Of a stretch of 64,000 bases of DNA, positions 1-10,859 are shown piece by piece; within the stretch, counting starts at the first letter, position 1; each line of letters starts with the position of its first letter. The translations under genes and the position numbers were made by a program. The notes beneath the pieces are model-generated. The model did no database searches and was not told the origin of the DNA. It worked only from the letters and a program-made list of their open reading frames with translations. Origin of the DNA: Bactrocera neohumeralis (lineage: Eukaryota; Arthropoda; Insecta; Diptera; Tephritidae); NCBI RefSeq assembly GCF_024586455.1, contig NW_026089623.1, positions 2,353,367 to 2,417,366 on the forward strand, given 5' to 3'.

Positions 1-66
1 GCCAGTAGGCACACTCCCAGGGCAGAGACTGAAGGCTCAATTATGCATATACATATGTATGTACAT

Positions 67-1011
67 TAGGGTGATTCAAAAAAAATTTTTTTTTTTTTTT
101 TCAATTGGTACTCGCAAAAATAGGTTCCTAGACACCTCTAAGAAAGCCTCTCCAAATTTGAGTTTTTAATTGTAACGGGAAGGTCCTCCGCCTAACGGTT
201 TTCTATTTTTTCTTATTATCAGATAGAAAAATTTATATCTCGCTTCCAACTACTTGAAAAAATATCTTGTTCATTAGGTTTTGTGGGAAATTGAATGCTC
301 TAAAATATGGTTTCTTATGATTTTTTCGTAAACCCAACCGTTTAAAAGATATTAACAGTTAAAGTTTGATTATTTTTGGGAACATTTTTTATTTCTTATG
401 AATTTTATATCTCAATGAAAAAAAAATATTATGAATAGATTTTTGGAGAGGTTTTCTTAGAGGTGTCTAGGAGCCTATTTTTCAGAGTACCAAACGAAAA
501 AAAAAAAAATTTTATTTGATCCACCCTAATATGCATTGATGTTTGACGATGAATATCTCGAAAACGCTTAGCTTAATCGAAAAATCATAGTAGACCATTT
601 TTATAGAGCAGTAAATTTCCTACAAAACTATGTGTTTCATCATTCATAATAATTTTTTTTCATTGAGTTATAAAATTAATAAGAAAAAAAGAATTTTTCC
701 AAAAATAGTCAAATTTCAACCGTTAATATCTTTTAAACGGTTGGGTTTACGAAAAAATCATAAGAGACCATATTTTAGAGCATTCAATTTCCCACAAAAC
801 CTAATTAACAAAATATTTTTTCAAGTAGTTGGAAGCGAGATATAAATTTTTCTGTCTGATAATAAGAAAAAATAGAAAACCGTTAGGCGGAGGACCTTCC
901 CGTTACAATTAAAAACTCATATTTGGAGAGGCTTTCTTAGAGGTGTCTAGGAACCTATTTTTGCGAGTACCAATTGAAAAAAAAAAAAAAAAAAATTTTT
1001 GAATCACCCTA
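67..1011. mobile_element. Long foldback element with hAT-like ends
   Basis: The two halves are reverse complements over about 360 bp (roughly 67-430 against 650-1011), with a partial third copy of the outer arm at about 440-530. The ends read TAGGGTGATTC and its complement, each followed inward by an A/T homopolymer. The 8-bp sequence ATGTACAT flanks both ends (59-66 and 1012-1019). An 8-bp duplication plus a TAGGG start fits the hAT superfamily. ATGTACAT is itself palindromic, so it could be part of the inverted repeat. I see no transposase. The AT-rich open frame at 630-845 lies inside one arm and is not a gene. Confidence 0.75.
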
Positions 1012-1020
1012 ATGTACATA

Positions 1021-1277
1021 TCGTCACCTGAAATGCAAAATAACGTAACAACATTTTCGGAAATTTACAGTGGCGTGAATGAAAAACGAAATAAAATGGA
1101 ACATGAGTAAAACAAAATTTTAATATTGGTTAAAACTGGTTTATATCTGACCGCAGAACCTGAAAATGTTGAACATATGTAATATTATGTATGTAATTTG
1201 AAGTAGTGAAGCGTAATCAATAAGACACTCAATTTCGAATTTTTTGATGATACGTTATTTTGCATTTCAGGTGACGA
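1021..1277. mobile_element. Short inverted-repeat MITE, TA target
   Basis: The ends are inverted repeats of about 28 bp beginning TCGTCACCTGAAATGCAAAA. They are flanked by TA at 1019-1020 and 1278-1279, as expected for a nonautonomous Tc1/mariner-type element. There is no coding potential in 257 bp. Its left TA overlaps the last base of the 8-bp duplication of the neighbouring foldback element, so the two insertions abut exactly. Confidence 0.75.
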
Positions 1278-1282
1278 TATAT

Positions 1283-2097
1283 AGTAACACAGCACTTATA
1301 AACAAACACTGCATGTGAAACATAGCACCAGTTATACTTCACATAGAGTATAGAATGCAGCGGTTTTTTAATGTTTTTGAGAGTACGCAAATTTAAACGC
1401 TAAATTGAAGTGCAATGTTACCAACTTAGGGTTCTAAATTTTGAAAATGAATCTAATGGGATTTTTAGGGTGTTATATGTTTAGGGTTATTTTCAGGGGT
1501 ATTTTTTACTTTTCAAAGTTATCAAATTGAACCTATAAGAATATTTGAAGTTCTATTTTTGTTATACAAAAAATTGTTGCACCGACATGTAGCATGTTAT
1601 TTAGAGAAATTGGCCATCTGATGCACCTAGCTTCAATGTACAAAAACTTACGCCCAGAAACTTATTGGATGTTAAAGTGTGATGTTAAAATTTTATTTGT
1701 TGTTAAGCAAAACAATTAATGTTCAAAGTGAAATATTTTGGGCAAAAAATAAGTAAAGAAAGTAAATACATTTGTTTTAAATTTCCAATTTATATATCGG
1801 AGTTATTTTATGCTTCTGTTGGTAAAATAATATTAGACTTCTTAAAGTTTTGAATCATTTTACATTTTACAGATTTTAAATTCATTGAACCAATTTTGAT
1901 ATATTTGCGTTTAAAGTTCTTCAATTTTTACATTAAGCTAATATAAGCAGCGCTTCTACAGAAAAGAGCATATATGTAAGAGAATGAATAATTACAAATG
2001 TTTCTGTCATTTGCTTTCGTTACACACAAACCCACATACGCGAAGGCGCAAGTACGAAATCTAACAACAACAATGTTGTCTGCTCGGTAGCAAATGA
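1283..2097. other. AT-rich noncoding stretch
   Basis: I see no open frame with recognisable similarity and no clear repeat over most of this stretch. The last 120 bases (about 1975-2105) resemble 3507-3785, sharing GAGAATGA, ACAAATGTTT and a stretch matching GCGAAGGCGCAAGT. The DNA around the hAT and MITE insertions is therefore itself an old repeat. Confidence 0.5.
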
Positions 2098-2143
2098 CAA
2101 TAAGCCAGTGGTCGGCATTTCATAGCAAAATTTTGCAAACTAA

Positions 2144-2758
2144 AGCGCTGAACACATAGAGAGCGACAGACTGCAAACTACATCTGTCAAATATTAAAAT
2201 ACCCACGTTCTTATGGGCAGTGTTATTTTGACAGCTGCACGACTACACGACTGCAGGCCGACAGTTGTCGTTCTCGCTAACTTCAATATCGTCCTATATT
2301 TGCCAACGACAGTAGGACGACAATAGAGTTGACAGTAGAATGGAAGATAGAAAGAGGAGGTAGAGGGTGATGCCACTAATATGTAAAATTATTCACAGCT
2401 CTAACAAACTTGAAGTTACTTTACAAATAAAAGCATAAAGTAGCTATATTATGGCTCTATTATATCATTTGTAATAACAATTGATAATTTAAAGCAAAAA
2501 TATTGACCTATTTACTTATTTTTTTGCATAAAAACCTTCACTTTGAACAAAATATTAAAATTTCATTGAAGTGAAAGGAATTAGTATGGCCACAACGAAA
2601 TTGTGTACATACAAAATGGACAACTGTGTTGTTTTGTGTACATGCCGGCCATTGTGTTGTTGTTGCTTCTCAAAATGTACATGTAGTAAGATGAACAACG
2701 ACGTTTTCAGTTCACTGTCGTGCTGCTGCAGTCTGTCGCAGTCATTGTGTTCACCACT
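2144..2758. mobile_element. Harbinger-like MITE nested in hAT copy 1
   Basis: Comparison with the two other hAT copies shows that 615 bp are inserted between GCAAAC and CTTCAC. The trinucleotide TAA is present on both sides (2141-2143 and 2759-2761) but once in the uninterrupted copies. The ends are imperfect inverted repeats of about 32 bp, AGCGCTGAACACA and AGTGGTGAACACA, sharing the inner block GCGACAGACTGCA. A 3-bp TAA duplication is characteristic of the PIF/Harbinger superfamily. No transposase is visible. Several overlapping small open frames on both strands are chance. Confidence 0.8.
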
Positions 2759-2850
2759 TAACTTCACACGTACGCTTACGCTCTATCGTTCAGTCGTTGC
2801 CGAGCCAGCAACGAATTAACATCACGCAAGACTATAGTGCAAAACCAAAT

Positions 2851-2994
2851 ATGCCCTGCGAGAAATATTTTATGATTCTAAATGCCTTTGGTGCCATGCA
2901 ATGCCTTTTATGTTCCAAGTCTTTTAAAGATAATAGGGAATATATCCTTAAAAGACATTTTGTTAATTTTCATTATACTAATAATTATTTATAA
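2851..2994 (+). pseudogene. hAT transposase N-terminal BED-type zinc finger fragment
   Basis: A 47-residue open frame starts at ATG 2851. It carries CLLC followed by RHFVNFH, a C-x2-C...H-x4-H arrangement typical of the BED finger at the N-terminus of hAT transposases. The same peptide recurs at 36768-36911 and, frameshifted, near 40515. A diverged relative is at 38346-38597. No catalytic DDE region follows, because the element ends 90 bp later. In an intact element this finger would bind the terminal repeats. Here it is a leftover exon. Confidence 0.65.
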
Positions 2995-3093
2995 AATTTG
3001 CTTAATTTTAATTCCAATTTCTCACTGGGCTACTTTTTTTTCGTGCTTACCAACACAGTGACAGATCCTCTCATGCCGACCGCTGCAATAAGC

Positions 3094-3504
3094 ATAGATA
3101 ACTTGATACGAGACTCTTTGGTTCGAGAGAGAGCTGTCAAAACTCGCGTTTTTTATAACATTTGCCAATGATGCCACTGCTGAAAAATATTAACTTGGGT
3201 ATTTAATAAATTATACAAAACACTAAATTAAACACTTTGAAAATATATACATATACATATATGCAAATGCTAAAATGCAAAATCATTAATTAATTTACAT
3301 AAACATTTATTTTGCCAAAATATGTTCGCACAGTTTCATTTCACACTAATTTCGTCAAGTAATTATAGCGCTGCTTTTCTGGCATCCCGCCTTTTTAACT
3401 AACTGCTGGTTGACGGCACCCTGATTGTGTTTTGTTGCCAGCTCAGAAAACAAATCAGCTGCAAGCGAGAGAGCAAGAAAAGAGATTCTAATCAAGTTAT
3501 CTAT
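3094..3504. mobile_element. TIR element X, copy 1
   Basis: The left end (ATAGATAACTTGAT) is the complement of the right end at 3491-3504, and the similarity continues inward through GAGACTCTTTGGTTCGAGAG on the left. A reverse-oriented relative fills 38645-39068, sharing the core with TTTTGCCAAAATATGTTCGC. TA dinucleotides lie near both ends. It starts one base after the target duplication of hAT copy 1. I see no coding sequence and cannot assign a superfamily. Confidence 0.6.
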
Positions 3505-3938
3505 GACAATAAGAGAATGACGAATATTACAAATTACAAATGTTTGCTTTGGCATGTGCACTGGTACATACATATATATGCATGCGCTAAGGCGCTATCT
3601 ACGATTTGACATGCGCTCTCTTCTATGTTGCACGAATATGTATGTACGAGCTAAGGAACACTGCGCTTTGACATGCGCACTCTACTTTGTTTTACATTCA
3701 CACATACATACTTACAAACATATGTATGTATATACATATGTATGGGCGAAGACGCAAGTGCAAAATCTAACAGAAATATTGTTGTCGGCGTTATTTTGAT
3801 TAGAAGTGTTATTGCGTTAGGTAAGCTTTGAGTCAGTTCAGTTTTCTTCCAAAAGTCAAGGCGGCTATTACCAGCGAATACATATGTACATACTACATCG
3901 AATTTCAGTTCAGATTCAGATTAATTATTAAAAATAAA
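3505..3938. other. Repeat-derived flank with TATG-rich microsatellites
   Basis: This stretch repeats parts of 1975-2105 in the same orientation and contains several ACATATGTATG-type microsatellite blocks. The Helitron's 5' end must lie near its right side, probably after about 3785, but I cannot fix it. I see no recognisable protein. Confidence 0.4.
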
Positions 3939-5733
3939 ATGCCAAACCAAAGGCGAATTAGACGAAAAAGGAGATTAACAGGTCGAAGAGAAGAGGTGAA
4001 TGTTATAGATAAAACGGAATTTTTAATTGTTAATGTATGTATGTATATGAATTGACCTGTTTTATTAGAGCCGTAGTCATGCAGGATCTATGGCAAGTTA
4101 TTTCAAAGCTGCCCTAAACTCCGTTTACACTGGAAAGCAAAACATTTCGGAAGTGAAAAGGTACCTGTACTTTTAATTGTTTTATATTCGTAATATATGT
4201 ATATACATACTTATTGTCTAAATATTTAGTTGAAATTGTTACTAGGTAAGAAATGGCTTTACGACATGTTGTCATGGCGGAAAAGTTAAACTTCAAGAAT
4301 TACGTGTACCTGAGTTTTTGAAAGCTGTGTTAGAAAATGATTTGAGCTCTTGGCGGGGACACTATTTGGAGAATATTCGGCAGCTAAATAGTTCGTTTGC
4401 TTTTGCATCATTCGAAGCGAAAATTGCGGAGCCTACAGGGCGCGGACCATATTGCTTCCGAATACATGGATCAATATATCATAGGGTATGTCCATTGCAT
4501 GCAGATCATCCTTCAGAATCCTCCTACGCCCAGCTGTTTATTCTTGACACGGATCAAGCAACTGATATAAGGGCACAACATAATTCAAACTGCGATAGGT
4601 ATTTGCTGAGAGAAATCCACGAAATGCTTTCAAATATTAACCCCTTGGCAAATGAGTATAAGCATATGGTGCAGGTTGAACGCGAAGAGGAACAGAGGGC
4701 CAGAGAAGAAAATCGCAATGCTCGCCGAATTAGCATGCTACTTTTGCTTAGATCGATTATTACGTGATATTCACCAAAATGAAATACCTATTGGTGGAAT
4801 GGTTATTTTATTAGGTGGTGATTTCAGGCAAGTTCTTCCTGCCGTGCCCAATAGCTCACGCGCCGCTATAGTTGGTAATTGTTTGAAACGGTGCTCACTT
4901 TGGAAATTTTTTTGGTGTCTCAAACTCACAACGAATATGCTTTCTAAAGAATCCTTATACAACAGTTTTCTTTTGCGTGTTGGAGAAGGTCGAGAGCTCT
5001 CTCCAGAGTCGAAAATCAATATACCAGAAGAGATAATTTTGCTAAATGAAAATTTGGTGGATTGGGTATTTCAACCTCAGCCTGGTGTTATTAGTCAAAA
5101 CCATTTGAAGGATCGGGCAATTTTGTGTCCAAAAAATGATCACTGTACGATAATAAATAGCGAAATAGTAAATATGTTGCCCGGTGAAGAAAGGGTTATT
5201 ATAGCGTGGATACTGTCGTTTCTGAAGATCCTCAAGAGCATGTCGGATTCCCTACAGAATTTCTAAACTCCCTTAATTTCAGTGGAGTAGCGCCTCATGA
5301 GTTAAGACTTAAGGTTGGAACAGTTGTGATGTTAATCCGCAATCTTAATACATATGAAGGGTTGATCAAAGGGACTCGCTTGATAGTAAAAGCACTACAT
5401 TGTAATTGTTTGGAGGTCGAAATTTTAACCGGTGAATCACAAGGGAAACAAATTTTATTGTCCCGTATAAATTTACAGCCCAGCGAATCAACACTTCCTT
5501 TTATTTTAAAGCGTCCCCAATTTCCAATAATTGTAGCATTCGCAATAACAATAAACAAATCTCAAGGGCAGACTCTAGCAAGAGTTGGTGTTTTCCTCAA
5601 GGAGGATTGTTTTACGCATGGCCAGCTGTATGTCGCATTGCGTCGAGTACGATCTTCTCAAGATATCAAAGTTAAGACTTACGACCAAAATAAAACCACT
5701 ACGAATGTAGTTTTCCATGAAGTACTTGAATAA
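3939..5733 (+). pseudogene. Helitron Rep/helicase, internally deleted
   Basis: Helitrons encode a rolling-circle Rep nuclease fused to a Pif1-type helicase. Visible pieces in order: a basic N-terminus from ATG 3939; a block around 4069-4160; a CCHGGKVKL zinc-ribbon-like block at about 4272-4300; the N-terminal Helitron domain to about 4700; then directly the late helicase core with GGDFRQVLPA (about 4815) and a C-terminal block with NKSQGQTL and HGQLYVAL (about 5555-5640). The HUH nuclease motif and the helicase Walker A motif are absent, so most of the usual roughly 1,400 residues are deleted at about 4715-4745. The segment 4162-4244 may be an intron. A further frameshift lies near 5195-5205. 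The stop is at 5731-5733. Confidence 0.85.
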
Positions 5734-5788
5734 ATTGAGTTTTTATAAATATTTTTTTTTTTACTTTTTTCATTTTAAATAGCGGAGT

Positions 5789-5815
5789 CCCCCGATTATC
5801 GGGGGTTATTACTAG
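5789..5815 (+). other. Helitron 3' terminus (hairpin plus CTAG)
   Basis: A perfect hairpin of CCCCCGA and TCGGGGG at 5789-5805 is followed ten bases later by CTAG at 5812-5815 and then a host T. This is the canonical Helitron 3' end, in which the hairpin acts as transposition terminator and insertion occurs between A and T. It lies 56 bases after the helicase stop codon, so the 3' end of this copy is intact. Confidence 0.88.
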
Positions 5816-7157
5816 TGATTTTAATTCGGCGACAGCGCCAACTGTAAGCCTCCTGACGCGAAGTCGTGCTCCCTGCAAGACGGGTATCTGTTGGCAAACG
5901 TGTAAGCGACTTGTTATTGTTCACTTTTGCAAACGTTAAACTATTTTTTACTTTTGTTCAGAGAGTGGAAAAAAGTAACAAATCGCCACTTGATGTGCAA
6001 TGATTTTCTCGCTCTAACCAATGGCAAATATGGCATGCTGTCTTGTTTTAAGTTAAGACATACATTTGTTATCAAATCTCTTTACAGTCTGTTGAAAGTA
6101 CCAAATATTTTTGGTAGCGCATAGCTTACCTATGTATGTGTTATGCATAACAAAAAGTATTTGATACCCAAATTTCTGTTAGTGTTATAATTTTGGTTAG
6201 CAGTTTGTTACCTTTAACATATAAACATGTTAGCAGTAACAAGCATATCTGTTACCTCGATTTGTTACCCATTTGTTACTAATAACAAATTAAGTTTTTT
6301 GAAATAACATTCAGTATTTTTTATATTATTTTGCTTTATTCAATTGTAAAATTATATTTACTTAGCTAATTGTTAAAATTAATTAAGACCATATATGTAT
6401 ATGTCTACATAACGTGTGAGAAATATAATATATTATTATTAATAGATAACTATTTTGTCATTTTTAACGTAAATATACATATTATTACAAGTTATATTAA
6501 CAGAGGACAAAAAAGGCAGATATGGATGTAACTTTAAGACAATAACTGTTTGAAATTTCTTTCTATCACATTTGGCCCTTGTTACTATTGTCAACTCTTT
6601 GTACGTTTCTGTTATACTTTTCTTAATAATCTTGTTTCTGATAAACGTTCAAAAACTCTGTCAAAATAACGCCGCCGATAAAGACCATATCTTTTTGTTG
6701 TAGCGGATTTGCAAATTAGAATATTTTTATTTTATTCACTGTTAATTTTTTTTTGCAATAACTTACTTAATTTAATTTCATAATTTTATTAAGCTTCTTT
6801 TTTCTAACTTTATTTTCATACTAATGTCTGTATTAAGTGCTACTAACCTTAAACAGATATCGTGTGCTATCAGGGCGAGCAATATCCAGTCGTTTTTGTA
6901 AACTTACTTTAATAATTTTTTCTCGGCTTGTTAATCTGCAAGAAGAAAGTTTTGGTTAAAAACATTCGACTTGATTTCTATAAATACTATAGGTATATTT
7001 AAAATAATTATTCCTCATTAAAATATTTATCAAGTAAGATCTTATTTGTTGAAACGCCAAAATTAACAAAACTATTGCGAATTTCCCTGCTTTCGTTTTT
7101 AATTCTTCTTCTAGAAAAATTGTGTATCGCTTTTTTCTCTTTTAATATACATACATA
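5816..7157. other. AT-rich noncoding stretch
   Basis: No open frame of recognisable family is present. Between about 6180 and 6300 the pentamer GTTAC and related TTGTTA words are unusually dense, without a fixed period. I see no element ends. The small open frame at 5927-6124 has no family features. Confidence 0.45.
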
Positions 7158-8121
7158 TTAAGGGGCTTCACCAGTGTGACGCATGAAAAATTAGGCGATT
7201 TTCGTGAATTTTTATAAGAGAAAGTACGCGATTGAATATTTCGAACTTCTTTGAATTTTTTTTTACAAAAAATGTGGAAAAATAACGGAGTTATGAGCTG
7301 TCTTCGGAGGTGCCAAAAAAAAATGCCACAACTGCTGGCATGATTCCGGCCGAATGAGTTGCTGAAACAAAAAAATTTGAAAAGTTTATTAAACTTAAAG
7401 ATATTTCCAATACAATGACCTATGATCTTTGAAAAATATCAAAAATTAACAAAATGGCGTAGTTTTGATAAAACAAATCTTTTTTTATGTAAAAAATGGT
7501 CGTTTTTTTAATGCCCAATTGACAATTTTCAACCAATCAAAAAGATCGTAGGTCATTGTATAGTAAATGTATTCAAAAATACTCAGTTTTAATTTAAAGT
7601 CGATTGGTCAATTTCTCGTTGAGTTGTGACGCCAGCAATTTTGAAAAATGTCGTTTCGAGAAAAACGCGTTTAAAGTTTCACTTATGTATACTATGTTCG
7701 GACCGACAACGAAAACATGTTATCGTGGAAAAACTGGTTTTCGCACGAAAACTTATGTTTTCGTCCATGTAAAATCTGTCAAACGAAAACACAGTTTTCG
7801 CTGAAAACTACTTGAAAACTTACATTCCACTCATTATAATCGGTGCCTGCTCTAGTTTAATCGATTTTATTGTAAGACATATTTTGCCGGCTCTAAATTT
7901 TCATTTGATATTTGTTTACATTCCACATACAAATACAGCTGTCAGCTGATATTGTCATATAAGGGCGATTCTATTGATGTGGCAAAATCTTGCACGGTGC
8001 AGAAATTGCAGAATTTTCCTCTTGGTGCAACGGCACAAAACAAACACACGCAGGAAATTATTTCCAATGGCTGTTAAATATGTCAGACCAAAACCCGTGT
8101 TTATTTTCGTGCCGTCATATA

Positions 8122-9024
8122 CGAGGTGTGTTCAAAAAGTATCGCGAATTTTACATTTTCGCGGGTTACGTATATTCGAATTTCGAATTTTTTGTGGCGT
8201 TATGTTGGTACTCATGTCTCTCACTTATGCCGACAAGCTCGGCCATTTTGAATGTTCATTTAATTGTTGACAGCTGCTTTGCTTCCACGTGTTTTGGATC
8301 GTCTTCGATTTTTACCTATTCAAAAAATGGATCAAAGAACCTGTATCAAATTTTGTGTGAAAAACGAAATTAAGTGCGCGGATGCATTCCGAATGTTGAC
8401 TGGCCGAGAAGATGTGAACGACGAAGAGCGTGCCGGACGCCCGAGCACTTCAACAACAGACGAAAAAATTAATGAAGTGGAGAAAATGCTGACAGTTTTC
8501 TTCGATTGCAGGGGCGTGGTACATCATGAGTTCTTGTCACAGGGAAGAACGGTCATTAAGGAATATTACCTGCAAGTTATGCGCAATTTGCGCGAAGCAA
8601 TCCGCCAGAAACGCCCGGATTTGTGGAAGAACAAAAATTGGCTTTTGCACCACGATAACGCCCCTGCTCATACATCGTTGCTTGCGCGCGACTTTTTGGC
8701 CAAAAACAACACACTAATGATGCCGCAGCCACCGTATCCCCCAGATCTGGCCACCTGTGACTTTTTCTTGTTCCCTAAACTGAAGAGGCCTATGAAAGGA
8801 CGACGTTACGCTTCTTTTGACGAGATAAAGACGGCATCGAAGGAGGAGCTGAAGAGGATAAAAAAAATTATTTTTTGAAGTGCTTCGAAGATTGGAAAAA
8901 CCGTTGGCACAAGTGTATAATATCTAATGGGGATTACTTTGAAGGGGACAAAATAGATATTCATGAATAAATAAATAATTTTTGAAAGAACACAAAATTC
9001 GCGATACTTTTTGAACACACCTCG
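8122..9024 (+). mobile_element. mariner element, deletion derivative
   Basis: Inverted repeats of about 29 bp begin CGAGGTGTGTTCAAAAAGTA at the left, with the complement at 8996-9024. TA duplications are at 8120-8121 and 9025-9026. The element is 903 bp instead of roughly 1.3 kb, because two internal segments of the transposase gene are missing. Confidence 0.92.
8327..8968 (+). pseudogene. mariner transposase, two internal deletions and a frameshift
   Basis: Mariner transposase cuts and pastes the element through a DD34D catalytic triad. From ATG 8327 the start MDQRTCIKFCVKN is the DNA-binding N-terminus. The reading then jumps to GREDVNDEERAGRPST and jumps again to FFDCRGVVHHEF. HHDNAPAH (about 8650) carries the second catalytic Asp, and CDFFLFPKLK (about 8755) the third. 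The block with the first Asp (usually TGDE) is gone. A frameshift near 8865 puts the C-terminus (CFEDWK...GDYFEGDKI) out of frame. The product cannot be active. The deletions keep the frame, so a defective protein of about 180 residues remains readable. Confidence 0.9.
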
Positions 9025-9417
9025 TATCACTAGATTCTGCAATGGGTGCTCTCTTGGCCTTGCATATTTCGGTATAGGATTTGTGCATTTTGTGTCATCG
9101 TGCTATCTTGCAAGAGCAAGAGAATCCCCCTATTGATAGTTGTCAGTGAAAACTCATCGAAAACACACATTGTCGGTCCGAACGACTTAGATTCCACAAC
9201 CCACAAATGTGTTTTCAATATCGGTCCGAACATAGCATTATTTATGTTTGCATTTCCGAGCGGTCGCTCATTAGAACTCTGCCATCCAAAAACTATTCAA
9301 GATACGACCTTCCCGATTTCACAGGGTATTTGTGGATATATAAACTATCGAGAAAGCAAATAATTTTTTTTTGTTTTTTCGTTTTTTTGAAAGTGTCACA
9401 CTGGTATATCCCCTTAA

Positions 9418-10640
9418 TATTTCGATAAGCTTGAAATTCAATAGTTTTTCTCTTTCTTACTTACGCTTACTCCCATTCAATTGAAAATTGCACAAAATGT
9501 AACAGTGTGGTTGAAGAGCTGGAAATGTTTCAATGTATTTGTGCATTTTGTTACCTCCGTCTTGTTGGCTGTTGTCTTGTTTCTATTCCATAAGGGGAAA
9601 AATTTTTTAAGAAAATCACATTTTTGTTTAAACTTTGTAAACGCTCTAGCGGCTAAACTATTCGACGTAGGTGGGTCAAATAAATAGCACCGGTTAGATA
9701 ATTTAAAGGGCTGTTAGAAAAACCCTCAACCTTTTCTCTATCCCTAACAGGAGCGTATAATTGTGCAAAAAGTACCTAATATTTGATATTTTTTTTTAAA
9801 GAACTGACTTAGACCAGTGCGCTATTCTGCAATATGTTTTTTCAGGTTTCATCTATAAAATCAGAATTTTTGAGTGTCGGGTGTCAAAAATGGCGGCTCC
9901 AGCAAAAGGTGTTTAAAAACCGACCTCATCTGCGGGCACGATATAGGTCGCAATTTGTTATCTACAAGCAGAAAATCAAATGAATCCCAATGATAACATT
10001 CCGTAGAGGCACCCCAACCTAAAAAACATGACAAAATTCGTCATAGAAACAAAATGGCGGCCACTTGAAAATAAAGTACCGTTTTTTCGCATAATTTTTC
10101 CACTTTGACCTGTGGTAAAAAATCGTTCATGATCAAATTATTGCGATTTTGTAGGTTACAGCGCCGGAGAATTATGTCTTCTTTTATGCTGGCAAAACTC
10201 CAGGATAATTGGTTGAATGGTTCAAAAAAGAGAATGCCCGCAGATTCGAAAAATCTTGTTTGAGGAAACGCGTGTCAAAGTTTCAAAGCGTCCGTCAATG
10301 CTCAGGACATAGGTTAAATAGTTATTAATATGTGAGTTATCTTAATAAAATGCGAAAAGCGTGCTTTTTTAATAAGAGTATGTTATCGTTTCAAAGAAGA
10401 TAAAATCGAGAAAATACTTCCCCTAACTCCCATGTACCTATATATACTATATAAATATTTTTAAACTTTCGGTTGACCTTACTTCATATATAATGGTTAG
10501 TCTGTTAGACCATTATAGATCATCTCTTTTACGTTATATTAAGTCATAATGCCAGAAATTGATTATACTACCCCTAGTTGCCATATACCCATTTTAAGAA
10601 TTTCAAAGTTTCGGTTGGCTTAGTTATGTACCATATATGT
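9418..10640. other. Noncoding stretch, no recognised element
   Basis: I see no recognisable protein, terminal repeat or RNA gene. The part at about 9830-10260 (with AAAATGGCGGC twice) is less AT-rich and looks like unclassified repeat sequence. I could not find its ends. Confidence 0.4.
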
Positions 10641-10774
10641 AATGTGTAAGATATCTTAGAAAATTAAAAGAATTTTTAACACTGGATTTACTATAGTTTG
10701 ATGGTATGTTAATGTGTAAGATATCTTAGAAAATTAAAAGAACTCATAACACTGGATTTACTATAGTTTGATGC
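10641..10774. repeat. 70-bp tandem duplication
   Basis: Two head-to-tail units of 70 bp begin AATGTGTAAGATATCTTAGA at 10641 and 10711. They differ mainly at AATTTTTAAC against AACTCATAAC. No coding sequence. Confidence 0.85.
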
Positions 10775-10859
10775 TAAGAATGTATCAAATCGATCCACAA
10801 GTAATACATTCGATTATGCAGAATATGGTTTGGCCACATGTTTTTGGGCATACTTGAGA

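Larger units (their letters stand above)
2106..3085 (+). mobile_element. hAT deletion derivative, copy 1 (Buster-like target)
   Basis: The element starts CAGTGGTCGGCA and ends GCCGACCGCTG, with one mismatch in the inverted repeat. It has a perfect 8-bp target duplication CAATAAGC at 2098-2105 and 3086-3093. That duplication fits the nnnTAnnn pattern known for Buster-type hAT elements. Related copies lie at 36641-37001 and 39160-40642. This copy is longer only because another element (2144-2758) sits inside it. Apart from that insert it holds a short BED-finger exon and no catalytic domain, so it is nonautonomous. Confidence 0.85.
7692..9235. mobile_element. CYATGTTC-type TIR element, copy 1
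   Basis: The ends are inverted repeats starting CTATGTTCGGACCGA. A further copy of the complement of the left end lies at about 9169-9182. A left TA is present (7690-7691), but the right flank reads CA, so the TA duplication is imperfect. The same end sequence (CCATGTTCAGACCGA) bounds 63264-63796. Net of the mariner it is about 640 bp with no transposase. Its interior around 7980-8035 also matches 58145-58195 in inverse orientation. Confidence 0.6.
7162..9413. mobile_element. TTAA-flanked inverted-repeat element (piggyBac-like target)
   Basis: The left end GGGGCTTCACCAGTGTGAC and the right end (complement GGGGATATACCAGTGTGAC) are inverted repeats. Both are flanked by TTAA (7158-7161 and 9414-9417). 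A TTAA target is the hallmark of piggyBac-type elements, although their ends more often begin with CCC. Without its nested guests the element is about 700 bp and has no transposase. Guests are the TIR element at 7692-9235 and, inside that, the mariner at 8122-9024. Confidence 0.65.

Noticed and set aside
2571..2819. Cysteine-rich 82-codon open frame that resembles a small secreted peptide
   Set aside because: It straddles the end of the nested MITE and the hAT body, so it cannot be an ancient gene. Cysteines come from a TGT-rich stretch and are mirrored by an open frame on the other strand.
6180..6300. Cluster of GTTAC/TTGTTA words as a possible regulatory array
   Set aside because: Spacing is irregular and the region is AT-rich. 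It could be chance, and nothing nearby is a gene.
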